Position numbers and translations under genes: made by a program | Shown: piece after piece, positions 54,898 through 64,000 of the stretch | Layout of the letters: each line of letters starts with the position of its first letter | Numbering within the stretch: position 1 is the stretch's first letter | The notes under the pieces: model-generated | What the model saw: only the letters and a program-made list of their open reading frames with translations | Told to the model about the DNA's origin: nothing | Databases searched by the model: none | NCBI GenBank assembly: GCA_027924645.1 | Contig: BSBN01000849.1 | Coordinates: forward strand, 11,426,001 to 11,490,000 | Direction: 5' to 3' | DNA: 64,000 nucleotides | Origin: Cunninghamia lanceolata | Taxonomy: Eukaryota > Streptophyta > Pinopsida > Cupressales > Cupressaceae

Positions 54898-56156
54898 TTT
54901 TGGTGAACTTGTGTTTTTCTGAACATTGCATCTTGTTGAGTGTTGTACATCAGATTTTCATTCATACATTTCATTTTCATTATTATACGTTTGAAAATCT
55001 TAAAAAAATTGAAATATTTAGAAAAAATCAAGCATCATAGGCTTGCATTTAGGCATAGTTTGCACTATTTTCATTGAATTTAATCTAAATCATTTGAATC
55101 TATAATATTTACATCAGATATGACATAAAATATAGCAATTCATCATTTCATAATCATTTACCTTGCGTTTACATGCTTTATTTGCTAGGGTTTGCTTGAA
55201 ATTTTGCATTTTTCATATAACCTAGTAATTCCAAAAGCTAGGGTTTGTAGTTAAAAAATTGTCTTAGATTTTACTACTCATTTTAACACTCTTTAAAATC
55301 TAATTTTTAACTGTATTGTTTCATCATTGTGTGTTCTTGCATTTAGATTTCAAATTTTACATTTACACATTGTGCATTTCAACAAAAAAATTAACACATT
55401 CATTTTTCCTTAACATTTCACTTGCACTTTGCATTGTAGAAGCTTTAAATAATTTTAAAATATAATCTGAGTTATTTTTCATATTAAATCTGATTATATT
55501 ACATCCATTCATCATTTTGCATACTTTCATGCCTTAATTTCACTATTAGGGTTTCAAAAATTCTTGCATTTTTACTACATTTTGGCTAATCTTCCATATA
55601 GCATTGCAAGATTGGTGTGTTGTAATAAATTTTGCTACATTATTGGACTTATTAAAAAGGTTTTGATTTTCTATCCCTCATCATTTTCCTAATTTCATTA
55701 CATATTTTGTGAAATTGCATTGAAAAAAGTGAAAAAAGTGAACATTTTAGTGCATAAACAAACATAAATTGGCATTGTTTCATTGCATTCATCCTAAATA
55801 TCTTGCATTTCAGATCTTTCATTCATATAAAAGTATATATTCATTTTTCATTTGACAATTTTGCATAATTTCATTTCATTGTGTGAAAATTGGCACAATC
55901 TTAATTACACAATATGCATTTCAACACTGAGTGTTGTTACGCCTTTCTCACATCTTTTTGATCAAAAAAAATTTAAAAGCATAAACCTTGCCTTGTTTTG
56001 TAGCACTCTTTCCTCTTATCCACTATGTTTTTTGTGGACTTCATGTGTCTTTTTGTACCGATTTCCCTCAAATAAGTGCTTAGATGCGAAACAGTCTCAC
56101 ATCTAGCGTGTATTAAATATCATAAAACTTTGCATGTCTTGTCATACTAGATCATA
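54898..56156 (+). mobile_element. Leader region of gypsy G5
   Basis: AT-rich sequence collinear with 924-1 of G1 on the opposite strand. The open frame 55852-56106 is shared in part with G1 but has no known domain. Confidence 0.65.
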
Positions 56157-57400
56157 ATGGAAGTTGATGTTTCAAGACATTTCATTATGGCATCTTTATC
56201 TCATTTCTCTTTGGTATCTTTACATGCATATATCAAAAACTTTGAAAATTTCTACAAATTTCTTAATATGAATCCTCGTGTTCTCACTTATATAAAAGAG
56301 CTATGTATAATAAGGATATATTTAAATGCTCTTCATTTGAAATCCTTGATTATGTATCTGATTTTGACAACTTCATAGCTCTCATGAATACATACCCTTC
56401 GGTAGTAGAAGATCTAACAAAGTACATTTCCATCAATACTCTTGAGAATGATAAGTGTGAAAGTTCTCCTTATCTTAATGCTTTGGAACTAATAGATAAA
56501 ATATATGATGATGATGATGAGTCCATAAGTTATCCTACTCCTCCTATAGTTAAATGTTGAAGAACCTTGAATGAGAAGACTATGGATCATAGCTCTACTT
56601 TAAGTCCCTTAGACATCTCTAATAATACGATCACCACTAATCTCCTGAACAACACTTACCTTCCTTTCATTCTAATGATCTCCCAGGTGAAGATGGAGCA
56701 TTGGAAGATGAAGAAAGGTCCCTCAAATTAAATATTTTAGGGATGGATGTCAGGCTTAATCATAGTAAAAACAATGTTAATTAAATCATCACTGATAGAC
56801 TTATTCAACCTACTAAGGCAATAGTGAATAAGTATACAATGTTCCTAAACTCATTGTGAATGGGGCACCTAGTGCACCTTCTTGTCTAAAACCAATCATT
56901 ATGGTTCAAAGTGATCCAAAACCACCTCAAATCCTGGATTACATTCTAAACTATGCAAGACAAATCACTCAAAGAAATCAAGGTGTTCAAAATGTGCTGC
57001 AACATCCCATGATTGCTCACACCTCCAACACCTGCAATAATGAGTAAGAAAACACCACATGTGCCTATCTCTCTTCCATGTTCTCAACCTATGCTCCCTC
57101 CACCACCTCATCTTACTCATAAAAGAGGTCAAGAATATGATATTGTCAAACAACTTCATGCTACTCTAGTTAAGATCTCTCTTTGGGATTTAATACAAAC
57201 ATCACCTACATACCAAAGAATTCTCCAAGAAGCTTTAAAAAAGTGTTTGTACCACCTACTGTTAAGCTGGATGATGTAGCAGATCTATTAGATTGTATCC
57301 ATGTGACAAAAATAGATATTCGGTTTCAACAACATGAAATATCATCAATTAAATTTGAAGACGTTCATATGATCCACTTATAATCTTTGTCACAATAGAT
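56157..57400 (+). pseudogene. Decayed gag region of gypsy G5
   Basis: Frames are short and shifted (FNNFIALMNTYPSVVEDL-like, then DEEERSL-like, then YDIVKQLHATLVKISLWDLI and ADLLDCIHVTKIDIRFQQHE). The last two blocks match the stretch just before the protease in Tat/Athila-type gypsy polyproteins. No zinc knuckle was found. Confidence 0.6.
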
Positions 57401-57409
57401 AAAAAGTTG

Positions 57410-57819
57410 ATAAAATGAGTTAACTTTGACAATCAATCAGCTCTTAATGTTTGTAGCATTGACCTACTACACAAAATCAAGATTGACACATCTTTAATCA
57501 AACTAGATAGGCTTAGCATTTGTGGCTTTGATAATGTTGGTAGACAATCCTTGGTACTATAACATTACTTGTAAAGGTTGGACCCGTGATATTATATACC
57601 CTTTTTCATGTCATGCCTGGTTCACTTTCATATAATATGATTCTTGGTAGATCGTGGATTCATGCCATGGGGGTAGTTCCATCTACCCTTCATCGATCAA
57701 TAAAGTTTATTTATCAAAACAAGATCTACACCATTAAAGCCAATCTTGAGCTGAATAGTTGTTTACACATTGAAAAACAAAAACAAGTGAACAATCATAA
57801 GAGCCTCAACAACTTATGA
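57410..57819 (+). pseudogene. G5 retropepsin-like protease
   Basis: NFDNQSALNVCSIDLLHKI stands where relatives have the D-x-G-S-A-L-N-V active-site loop (Asp kept, Gly lost). LSYNMILGRSWIHAMGVVPS and TLHRSIKFIYQNKIYTIKA are the C-terminal strands typical of plant gypsy proteases. Two or more stops separate the halves. Confidence 0.8.
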
Positions 57820-57986
57820 GTTAATTCATTAATACCTCTTGCCACAGACAATGTTCTGCTAAACCATCAAATGCACTTTTTGGTGATTATTGGGGTTCAT
57901 TAGATTTTACTCCCTCCTTTATGGGGGAATACAAACTTAATAACTCTGACACATCAAAAGTCACATTGATCTCATCTAGATAATCT

Positions 57987-58201
57987 TTGGAAACACCTGA
58001 GAAACATAAAGTCTCCTTGGTAGAAAACAAATACAATACTCATACTTATACTATATATTATGACACCTATGAGGCCTTTCCGTCCTCTAAAGAGATGGAC
58101 TCTCTCTATGGTTATGGATTTCATATTCTATACAAAAATTATGACTATGCAGGTAATGGATGTGGTGTAAATCAATAAGGAATCAGAGTACCTTTACAAA
58201 T
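57987..58201 (+). pseudogene. G5 G-patch-like motif after the protease
   Basis: The frame MDSLYGYGFHILYKNYDYAG followed by NGCGVNQ, a stop and GIRVPLQI matches the glycine-rich G-patch pattern (G-Y-x-x-x-G-x-G-x-x-x-Q-G-I) seen after the protease in some gypsy polyproteins. G-patches bind RNA or helicases. The element is cut off here by a copia LTR. Confidence 0.65.
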
Positions 58202-59434
58202 TGTTGGAATTAATTACACATCCAGTATTAGATATAGCTCTTTGAAGTGCACCAAAGCCACTCATCATCCTAAACTTAATGTTTATACAATATCAATAGG
58301 ACCAAAATGAGATGCGAGATATCCTAAGCTGATAGATAAAAGTTGTCAAACAAGAAATATACCATCAAATCAGGTAAGTATTTCTTGAAAGGAAGCTAGG
58401 TGTACGGAAATCACTTCCTACACTAATCTAATGAGGGGAGAGCTATACAAATTCAAATTAATCCTTACAATTATAGAAACATTAAACCATTAACATGAGA
58501 TATTGCAACAATACACATAGAACTAGAAAGAAGATAGAAGAAGAGAGACAAGATATACGGTGGGAAAACCCTTATCGGGTGAAAAACCCCACACTCAGAA
58601 ACCTGCACAATGTATTATCAAAACTAAATATGGTTTACAATACACTTGCAATGCAAGCTTCAATAGTCTTCAACACTTGTGTCTAGAGTCAATCTGGCAG
58701 CATAACAGTACCTATAAAACTTCTAATACTAGTCCTCAAAGCACCTGATTATATAGAATATACAAGGCAAAATTGGATCTATCTTGGAATGGGCGTCCAA
58801 CATGGCCTCATGGCCCAAAACCCATGCCTAAGGACACTTGGTCAACATTATAGAATGCTCCTAACACTTGTCCATAGCCCCCATCCCAAAGAGGTTGCTT
58901 ATTTCCAAAATGGGCTATGACAGATGCTCTTACGACTCTTACGACCGTCATAGAATCTGTCATAGCAGTTACAACTTATAGTTGTAAGAGAATCTATAAT
59001 ACATAGGAGCTATAAATAGCATATTCTCTTACAACATGTCATAGTCCACCTTGGGGTGCCTCAAGATGCCTTTTTCAAAGATGCTTCATGACACATGTCT
59101 TCACCTATCTTACAAGCTTCTATTTTTGACTCTTACATGTCATAACTTCGTCATAGGAATCCGTCATAATTGTTTCGGTCAATATTCCCTTACACAACAT
59201 CCAAGATGCTGACACATGCCAAATATTCCTACCACTAAGTGGGATGCATATCTCCTCATGTGAGGACAAAATTACATGTGGTCATATGCCATGTAGGATG
59301 ACACATCACCATGCCAACTCCCACAATATGACAACATAGGATTTGCATCCAATTAACACAATAGGCAATTATTAAATAAATACAATGTAAAAATACAAGG
59401 AATTACCAAGGTTGAGACACCTTAATTCCCAACA
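58202..59434 (-). repeat. 3' LTR of copia C5
   Basis: The plus strand reads TGTTGGAATTAAT...CTTAATTCCCAACA, 1,233 bp with extended inverted termini. The conserved block tgggaaaacccttatcgggt is at 58560-58590. It contains a TATA-bearing hairpin at 58971-59035. The left boundary is moderately certain, since G5 coding could continue a little further. Confidence 0.75.
58971..59035 (-). promoter_or_regulatory. LTR TATA region inside a perfect inverted repeat
   Basis: GTTGTAAGAGAAT (58981-58993) and ATTCTCTTACAAC (59023-59035) are perfect 13-bp reverse complements. Between them lies the near-palindromic agctataaatagc. A second inverted repeat, TTACAACT/AGTTGTAA, overlaps on the left. This is the probable core promoter of the C5 LTR. 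Confidence 0.65.
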
Positions 59435-60034
59435 TTCTCCCACTCTTCGAACACCTTGTAAGAGCCAATAGAAGAATTGGATTTAACTGCTATAGGCCGA
59501 GAGGCCCATAGACTCTGAACACCTTCTAAACTTCTCTGTGCTAACTGGTTTCGTTAATGCATCTGCAACATTCTTCAAAGTATCTACCTTCTCCAAATTT
59601 ACCTTCCCATCCTCTACCATGTCTCAAACAAAGTTAAACTGTACATCAATATGCTTTGTTCTGGCATGGAAAGTTAGATTCTTCGCAAGGCAAATCACAC
59701 TCTGACTATCACAAATAATCGTAATGTGACCTACATCAACACCAATATATGAACACAATCTCTCAAGCTAAATGGCTTCCTTACAAGCATGAGTTGCTGC
59801 CATATACTCATCTTCTGTGATGGACAAAGCAACCACAGGTTGTCACTTACTCATCCAACTAATAGCACCACCAAACAGTGTAAACACATAAGCACTAGTG
59901 GATCTCCTGCTATCAATGTCACCTACCCAATCTGAATCCACAAATCCATGAATATCAACAGAATGTAGAGGACCTGTAACATTACCATTATAGCATATGG
60001 AATACTCAGAAGTACCACTCAAATATCTTAACAC
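59435..60034 (-). pseudogene. Copia C5 RNase H
   Basis: MLRYLSGTSEYSICYNGNVT, VDIHGFVDSDWVGDIDSRRS and YVFTLFGGAISWMSK are followed, after a stop, by RNase H pieces down to the polypurine tract (minus strand AGAGTGGGAGAA at 59435-59446). Confidence 0.88.
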
Positions 60035-61160
60035 TCACTTAACTGCATCCCAATGTACCCATCCAGGATTAGCCATAAATCGACTAAGGACTCCCATTGC
60101 TTGGGCAATGTCTGGTCTTGTGCAGACCATAGCATACATCAAACTACCAACAATACTAGTATAATGTACTCTGCTCATGTCCTCCACCTCACTAGGAGAT
60201 TTTGGACAATCCTCAATAGACAACTTTGTCCCCAAAGAAACAATAACACACAATAATATACAATCTATCATGCTAAACCTAACCAACATGGTCTTCACAT
60301 AATTACTCTGGCTTAACCAAAGTTTTTTGTTAATTCTGTCTCTTCTGATTTCCATTCCTAGAATGTACCTGTCTGCCCCTAAATCTTTCATTTCAAACTG
60401 TACTGACAACTGAGATTTAAAATCATAAATCATATTCTTACCCTTCCCAATGAGAAACATATCATCAACATATGATGCAACAATGAGAATACGATCACCA
60501 TCAAACTTATAATACACACAATGATCTGATTTTGATCTCACAAATCTAATTGACAACACAAAGGCATCAAACTTCAAGTACCACCTCCTAGGAGACTGCT
60601 TCAAACCATACAAAGACTTCTTTAACTTGCAAACCAAATTTTCTTTTACCTTTCACCATGTAATGCTCTAGCTGTGACATGTATATTTCTTCCTCAAAAT
60701 CACCATGAAGGAAAGTTGTCTTCACATCCATCTATTCTACCTCTAAGTCATAAGCTGCTGCAAGAGATAACATGAATCTAATGGATGTCAGCTTTGGAAC
60801 AGGAGAGAAGATCTCACCATAATCTATACCCTCCACTTGTGAATACCCCTTTGCAACCAATCTGGCCTTATACTTCTCAACACTTACATCTGCACCAAAT
60901 TTCTTCTTGAACACCCATTTACATCCAATAGGGTTCCGTCCAGCAGGCAAAGGCACCAAGTCCCAAGTTTGATTATTTTCCAAAAAAGCCATCTCATCCT
61001 CCATGGCCTCCTTCCAGGAACCTGCATCTTTCATATCCAAAGCCTCTGACACAGTTCTAGGTTCATCATTATTAGTAAGCAAAGCAAAAGCACAACTAGA
61101 GTCAAACAATATATAAGCAAACCTCTCAGGGTACTTTCTTATCCATGTAGACCTCCTCAA
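60035..61160 (-). pseudogene. Copia C5 reverse transcriptase
   Basis: The N-terminal part (61160-60732) has ALDMKDAGSWKEAMEDEMAF, NPIGCKWVFKKKFGADVSVE and YKARLVAKGYSQVEGIDYGE. The core (60637-60035) has SLYGLKQSPRRWYLKFDAFV, ASYVDDMFLIGKGKNM (catalytic YVDD present) and FEMKDLGADRYILGMEIRRD. A break between 60640 and 60730 falls in the LDVKTTFLHG block. The RT sequence is of Tork type. Confidence 0.93.
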
Positions 61161-61605
61161 GAGCTAAGGTTGAGGTCCAGCTTCTTCATCTGAGCTTTCA
61201 GAGCAGTCAGAGCTCTCCTCATCATCAGGTCCAACATTGTCTTTCTGTTCAGTCTTCTCAGAGGTAGCAGGAAACTAAACAACATCCTCTTTTTTTTTTT
61301 TTTCTTCTAGCTGTAAAATAGTGGAAGGTGTTAGTTCTTTGAAGATGACACTTCTGCTATACAACACTTTTTCAGCCACAGGGTCCCAAAGCTTGTATCA
61401 TTTCACACTGACACCATAGCCAATGAAGATACACTTAGCAGGCTTGTTCTCCAATTTTGACCGCTTCTACCTAGGCACATGTGGATATGCCTCATAACCA
61501 AAAACATGAAGATGCCTTATTGAAGGCTTTCTACTATACCACACCTCCATGGGTGTCTTACCAACAAGAGATGATGTAGGAGATCTATTTACAAGATAGC
61601 AAGTA
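61161..61605 (-). pseudogene. Copia C5 integrase-RT linker
   Basis: Poorly conserved and acidic, with a T-run at 61290. The complement of the integrase C-terminal W-x-P-x-x-x-K/F-x-G-Y region is recognisable near 61390-61450 (KCIFIGYGVSVK-like). Confidence 0.6.
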
Positions 61606-62432
61606 ATGGCAACATCTTTAGCCAAAAACTTTCGTTATGAGGCCAGCTCCACTAAGCATACTCCTAGCCTTCTCCATCAGTGTCTTGTTCATTCTCTCCG
61701 CAACTCTATTTTGCTGCGAGGTGTATGGAGTTGTCTTATGTCTTTCAATCCTAAGTTCCTTGCAATATTTATCAAATTCTATAGAACATAACTCACCACC
61801 ATTGTCAGTTCTCAAACATTTAATCTTTTTACTAGTCTAATTTTTAGTAAAGGCTTTAAACTCCTTAAACTTACTATAGACTTTAGATTTGCTTCTGAGA
61901 AAATAAATCCATGTCCTACTATAGTCATTTATAAAAGATACAAAATATATAGATTTTGATAACGAATGAACATTAATAGGACCAAATACATCAGAATGAA
62001 CAAGGTCCAACACACCAGAAGACTTATGAGAACTCAAGTAAAATTGAACACATTTTGTTTTCCATATTTGCAATGTTCGTAAAAGTCAAACTCAAGATTA
62101 CAATCGTCTAACCCCTCAATGAGGTTTTTATTTTTTAGGGTTCTAAGACCCTTCTCACCAATGTGACCAAATCTCTTATGCCATAACATTGTCTTTTCAA
62201 TAGGAAGCTTAACTTCTAAAGCATGAATACAACCATCAGGACTAGATACAATAGATTTCTTCACTGCTCATTTGGATGGTGGGGATGAAGTGACTACTAC
62301 CCTCTTTCTTGAGTTAGAAGAACTATTGCATTGTGAAATGTATGCTTCCAACTGAAACAGAGTACCTCTCCTAGTACCCTTAGCAAGCACCATAGCTCCT
62401 CTAGTCATTTTGCATCCTTCTTTCGAAAAGAC
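61606..62432 (-). pseudogene. Copia C5 integrase and pre-integrase
   Basis: Zinc finger: MLWHKRFGHIGEKGLRTLKN with FYEHCKYGK, so the first Cys of the CxxC is Tyr. Catalytic residues lie in LDLVHSDVFGPI, MRTDNGGELCSIEFDKYCKE and SQQNRVAERMNKTLMEKARS. The pre-integrase part VFSKEGCKMTRGAMVLAKGT ends at the TRIM-2 boundary. Frameshifts occur near 61815 and 62050. Confidence 0.9.
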
Positions 62433-62778
62433 TATTAGTTGTTGCAGCAAAATATTGACCTATTAATGCTCGATACAACCACTTGACTTAACAAGCATAG
62501 GAGGCGGTTAAGCCCTTGTCACAAACCATCGCAGCACAGCGCTAAACAAGAAGACCAAGGGTCACACCTTTCAACAATCCCCCCAGCGCAAGCACGGGGT
62601 TTGAACCCATGACCTCAGCCCTGATACCAACTGTTAGTTGCTGTTGCACCAAAAGATCAACCTATTAATTCCTAATAAAACCACTTGACTTAACAAGCAT
62701 GGGAGGCAACTAAGCCCTTGTCACAAACCACCACAACGCAACACTGAACAAGAAGACCAAGGGTCACACCTTGCAATA
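62433..62778 (-). mobile_element. Small TRIM-like element (TRIM-2)
   Basis: Direct repeats 62433-62576 and 62632-62778 (about 145 bp each; shared 'aaccacttgacttaacaagc', 'aagcccttgtcacaaacca', 'aagaagaccaagggtcacac') flank a 55-bp core. On the minus strand the core starts TGGTATCAGGGCTGAGGTCA, then GGGTTCAAACCC, and ends in GGGGGGA. This is LTR, primer site with tRNA-like T-arm, polypurine tract, LTR. It interrupts copia C5 and is followed after two bases by the next LTR. Confidence 0.75.
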
Positions 62779-62780
62779 AT

Positions 62781-63888
62781 TGTTGCAAGTATGGGCCTAA
62801 CTGGTGTTGTCATTGATGTCAACATACTTCTATTGCATTAATGATAAGGATTTGATGAGTTGTGAACTAAGGATATTGAGAAAATTAGTCTTAATCAAGA
62901 ACAGTGAAGAACAGTGATGACAGTAAGGCAAAAGTCCAAGACAAGATGAGGATTAGAGGATGTGGATTAAAGGGTTTGTAGATATGTGTCTTAAGGTGGT
63001 CTAGCAGAGATTTCAAATGTCTGCATGAAGATATGAAGAAGTTGTGGCCGCTCAAGTAAAACCGGTTTCGGTAGGTGTTTAGAGGTAACAGAGTGTAACA
63101 AGAAAGGTCCAGTGAGATCCGAAAATGAAGTTTCCTATTCTATGGATTTAAGGGAGTGCTGAGGAAGTCTTTGTGGTGTATCAACTCTATTGGTTCATGG
63201 TTTGAAGGTCTGCAAGCATCTATTCCTTTGTGACAGTTATGACAGACTGTGTTCTTGAGGTTCCAAATGAAGGAGAGAAGGATTTTAGTAAGCAGAAGAA
63301 GTGTGTATGTTCTTGGTGATTCAGGTAAGCTTGTGATTCAGGTAAGCTTGGTGATTAGATGATCATTCCTAAGTTGATGCCTTGTATAAATAAGGGATTG
63401 CGAAGTTAGTTTGAACTGGCCTTTTTGTGTGGAGATGAGAGTGTGGTAGCGAAGAGGAGAGCGAAAGGCAGAGCATAAGTATTGAGCTTAATGGAACTGA
63501 TTCAAGCATGGTGAAGATGCTATTCTCTAGTTCATGTATGTGATACTTATTTCTTTATAGACAGTGTGTCTCTTGTAGGCAGTGAGCCTCTTGTGAGCAG
63601 TGTGCTCGGGCAGTGAGCCCTAATTGGCATGTACCATTTTGTTCTTTCTATTCTTCTAACAAAGAATACATTCTTGGGTTAATCACTCTCTGGTTTTTTC
63701 CTTAACTGGGTTTTCCACATCAAAATCTTGGTGTCTTATGTGCTGATGAGTTTTTGCTTTTGATTTGAATGCATTATGTTTCATGTTTAATAAATTGCTA
63801 ATCACTAAGAGGATTTAAATGTGTAAATTGGAGAAAGTTTTGCACAACTGATTCACCCCCCTCTCAGTTGTGTGCCCTAAGTCTAACA
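62781..63888 (+). repeat. 5' LTR of a copia element running off the right end (C6)
   Basis: TGTTGCAAGTATGG...AAGTCTAACA, 1,108 bp. Its 3' third is closely related to the N1 LTR (gtgagcctcttgtgagcagt, 'ggttttccacatcaaaatc', 'caccccc.ctcagttgt'), so C6 is a likely relative of the autonomous partner of N1. The conserved block is at 63685-63720. Confidence 0.9.
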
Positions 63889-63890
63889 AT

Positions 63891-63902
63891 TGGTATCAGA
63901 GC
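63891..63902 (+). promoter_or_regulatory. Primer-binding site of C6
   Basis: TGGTATCAGAGC is a perfect initiator tRNA-Met site, two bases after the LTR. Confidence 0.95.
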
Positions 63903-63945
63903 TAAGTTCCTCTAAAAGGAGCTTAACTGCTTGAGGAGATCCAGG

Positions 63946-64000
63946 ATGCCATCTTACAAGAAGGATAGTCTGAAGTTTCATGGAACCAACTTTGCGCTTT
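63946..64000 (+). CDS. Copia C6 gag, N-terminus only
   Basis: ATG 63946 opens MPSYKKDSLKFHGTNFAL, the typical start of copia gag (K-F-x-G-T-N-F), and is open to the window edge. The perfect primer site upstream suggests a young element. The N1 element has lost this N-terminal part. Confidence 0.85.
   Translation, partial: MPSYKKDSLKFHGTNFAL

Larger units (their letters stand above)
58202..62432 (-). mobile_element. Copia element C5, 5'-truncated by a nested TRIM
   Basis: On the minus strand integrase, RT, RNase H, polypurine tract and 3' LTR are present in order. Gag and protease would lie beyond 62433, where TRIM-2 interrupts the pre-integrase sequence. Multiple stops and frameshifts make it inactive. 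Confidence 0.88.

Noticed and set aside
62577..62631. Minus-strand tRNA half with T-loop GGGTTCAAACCC
   Set aside because: No D-arm or anticodon arm; better explained as the primer-site core of TRIM-2.
1..64000. CRISPR arrays, bacterial operons, organelle genes, rRNA genes
   Set aside because: No regular spaced repeats, no ribosome-binding-site-led gene strings and no rRNA-like stretches seen on either strand.

Overview
This window looks like plant nuclear DNA from a large, retrotransposon-rich genome. The evidence is a plant-type calmodulin-like (CML) gene, many copia and gypsy LTR retrotransposons of plant type, LINE-like fossils, AT-rich spacers and several old nested insertions. The style resembles a conifer, but that is an inference; no single-copy marker here fixes the species. 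I see no bacterial, organellar or CRISPR features.

Host genes. Only two host loci are recognisable, and they are paralogues of one CML family in opposite orientation about 41 kb apart. The minus-strand copy (45397-45870) is intact: 157 aa, four EF-hands, no intron. The plus-strand copy (4306-4782) keeps one frame but carries two nonsense codons and a worn second EF-hand. Everything else is mobile or repeat DNA.

Layout. 1-2170: 5' leader and LTR of a minus-strand gypsy element (LTR 'family A'). 2545-3060: LINE ORF1-like fossil. 4306-4782: CML pseudogene. 4851-10453: complete but mutated Tork/Tnt1-like copia with perfect TSD TCAAC. 11117-11570: tandem repeats. 12780-14115: copia 3' remnant. 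14250-16818 plus 24327-27349: a Tat-like gypsy element split by element N1 (16824-24321). 27373-30550: a second Tat-like gypsy remnant. 30600-33014 plus 39851-40726: a copia split by a composite insertion (33015-39850) made of a tiny TRIM-like element and element N2. 40727-43507: further LTRs. 44279-45100: 419-bp tandem duplication. 45397-45870: intact CML gene. 46656-47848: solo family-A LTR with TSD TAAAT. 47875-49790: degenerate telomere-like hexamers. 49776-53566: chromovirus-like gypsy. 53716-58201: family-A gypsy with protease and G-patch. 58202-62432: copia remnant. 62433-62778: second TRIM-like element. 62781-64000: LTR, PBS and gag start of a copia that runs off the window.

Most unusual content. 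Two LTR elements (N1 and N2) have LTRs, tRNA-Met-type primer sites and polypurine tracts, but no recognisable reverse transcriptase, integrase or RNase H. Each carries instead one very long frame of unknown function: about 1,080 codons in N1 and about 1,120 in N2, both decayed mainly by nonsense mutations. Two very small TRIM-like elements share a roughly 50-bp primer-site/tRNA-like core although their LTRs differ, and each abuts the outer end of a larger LTR element.
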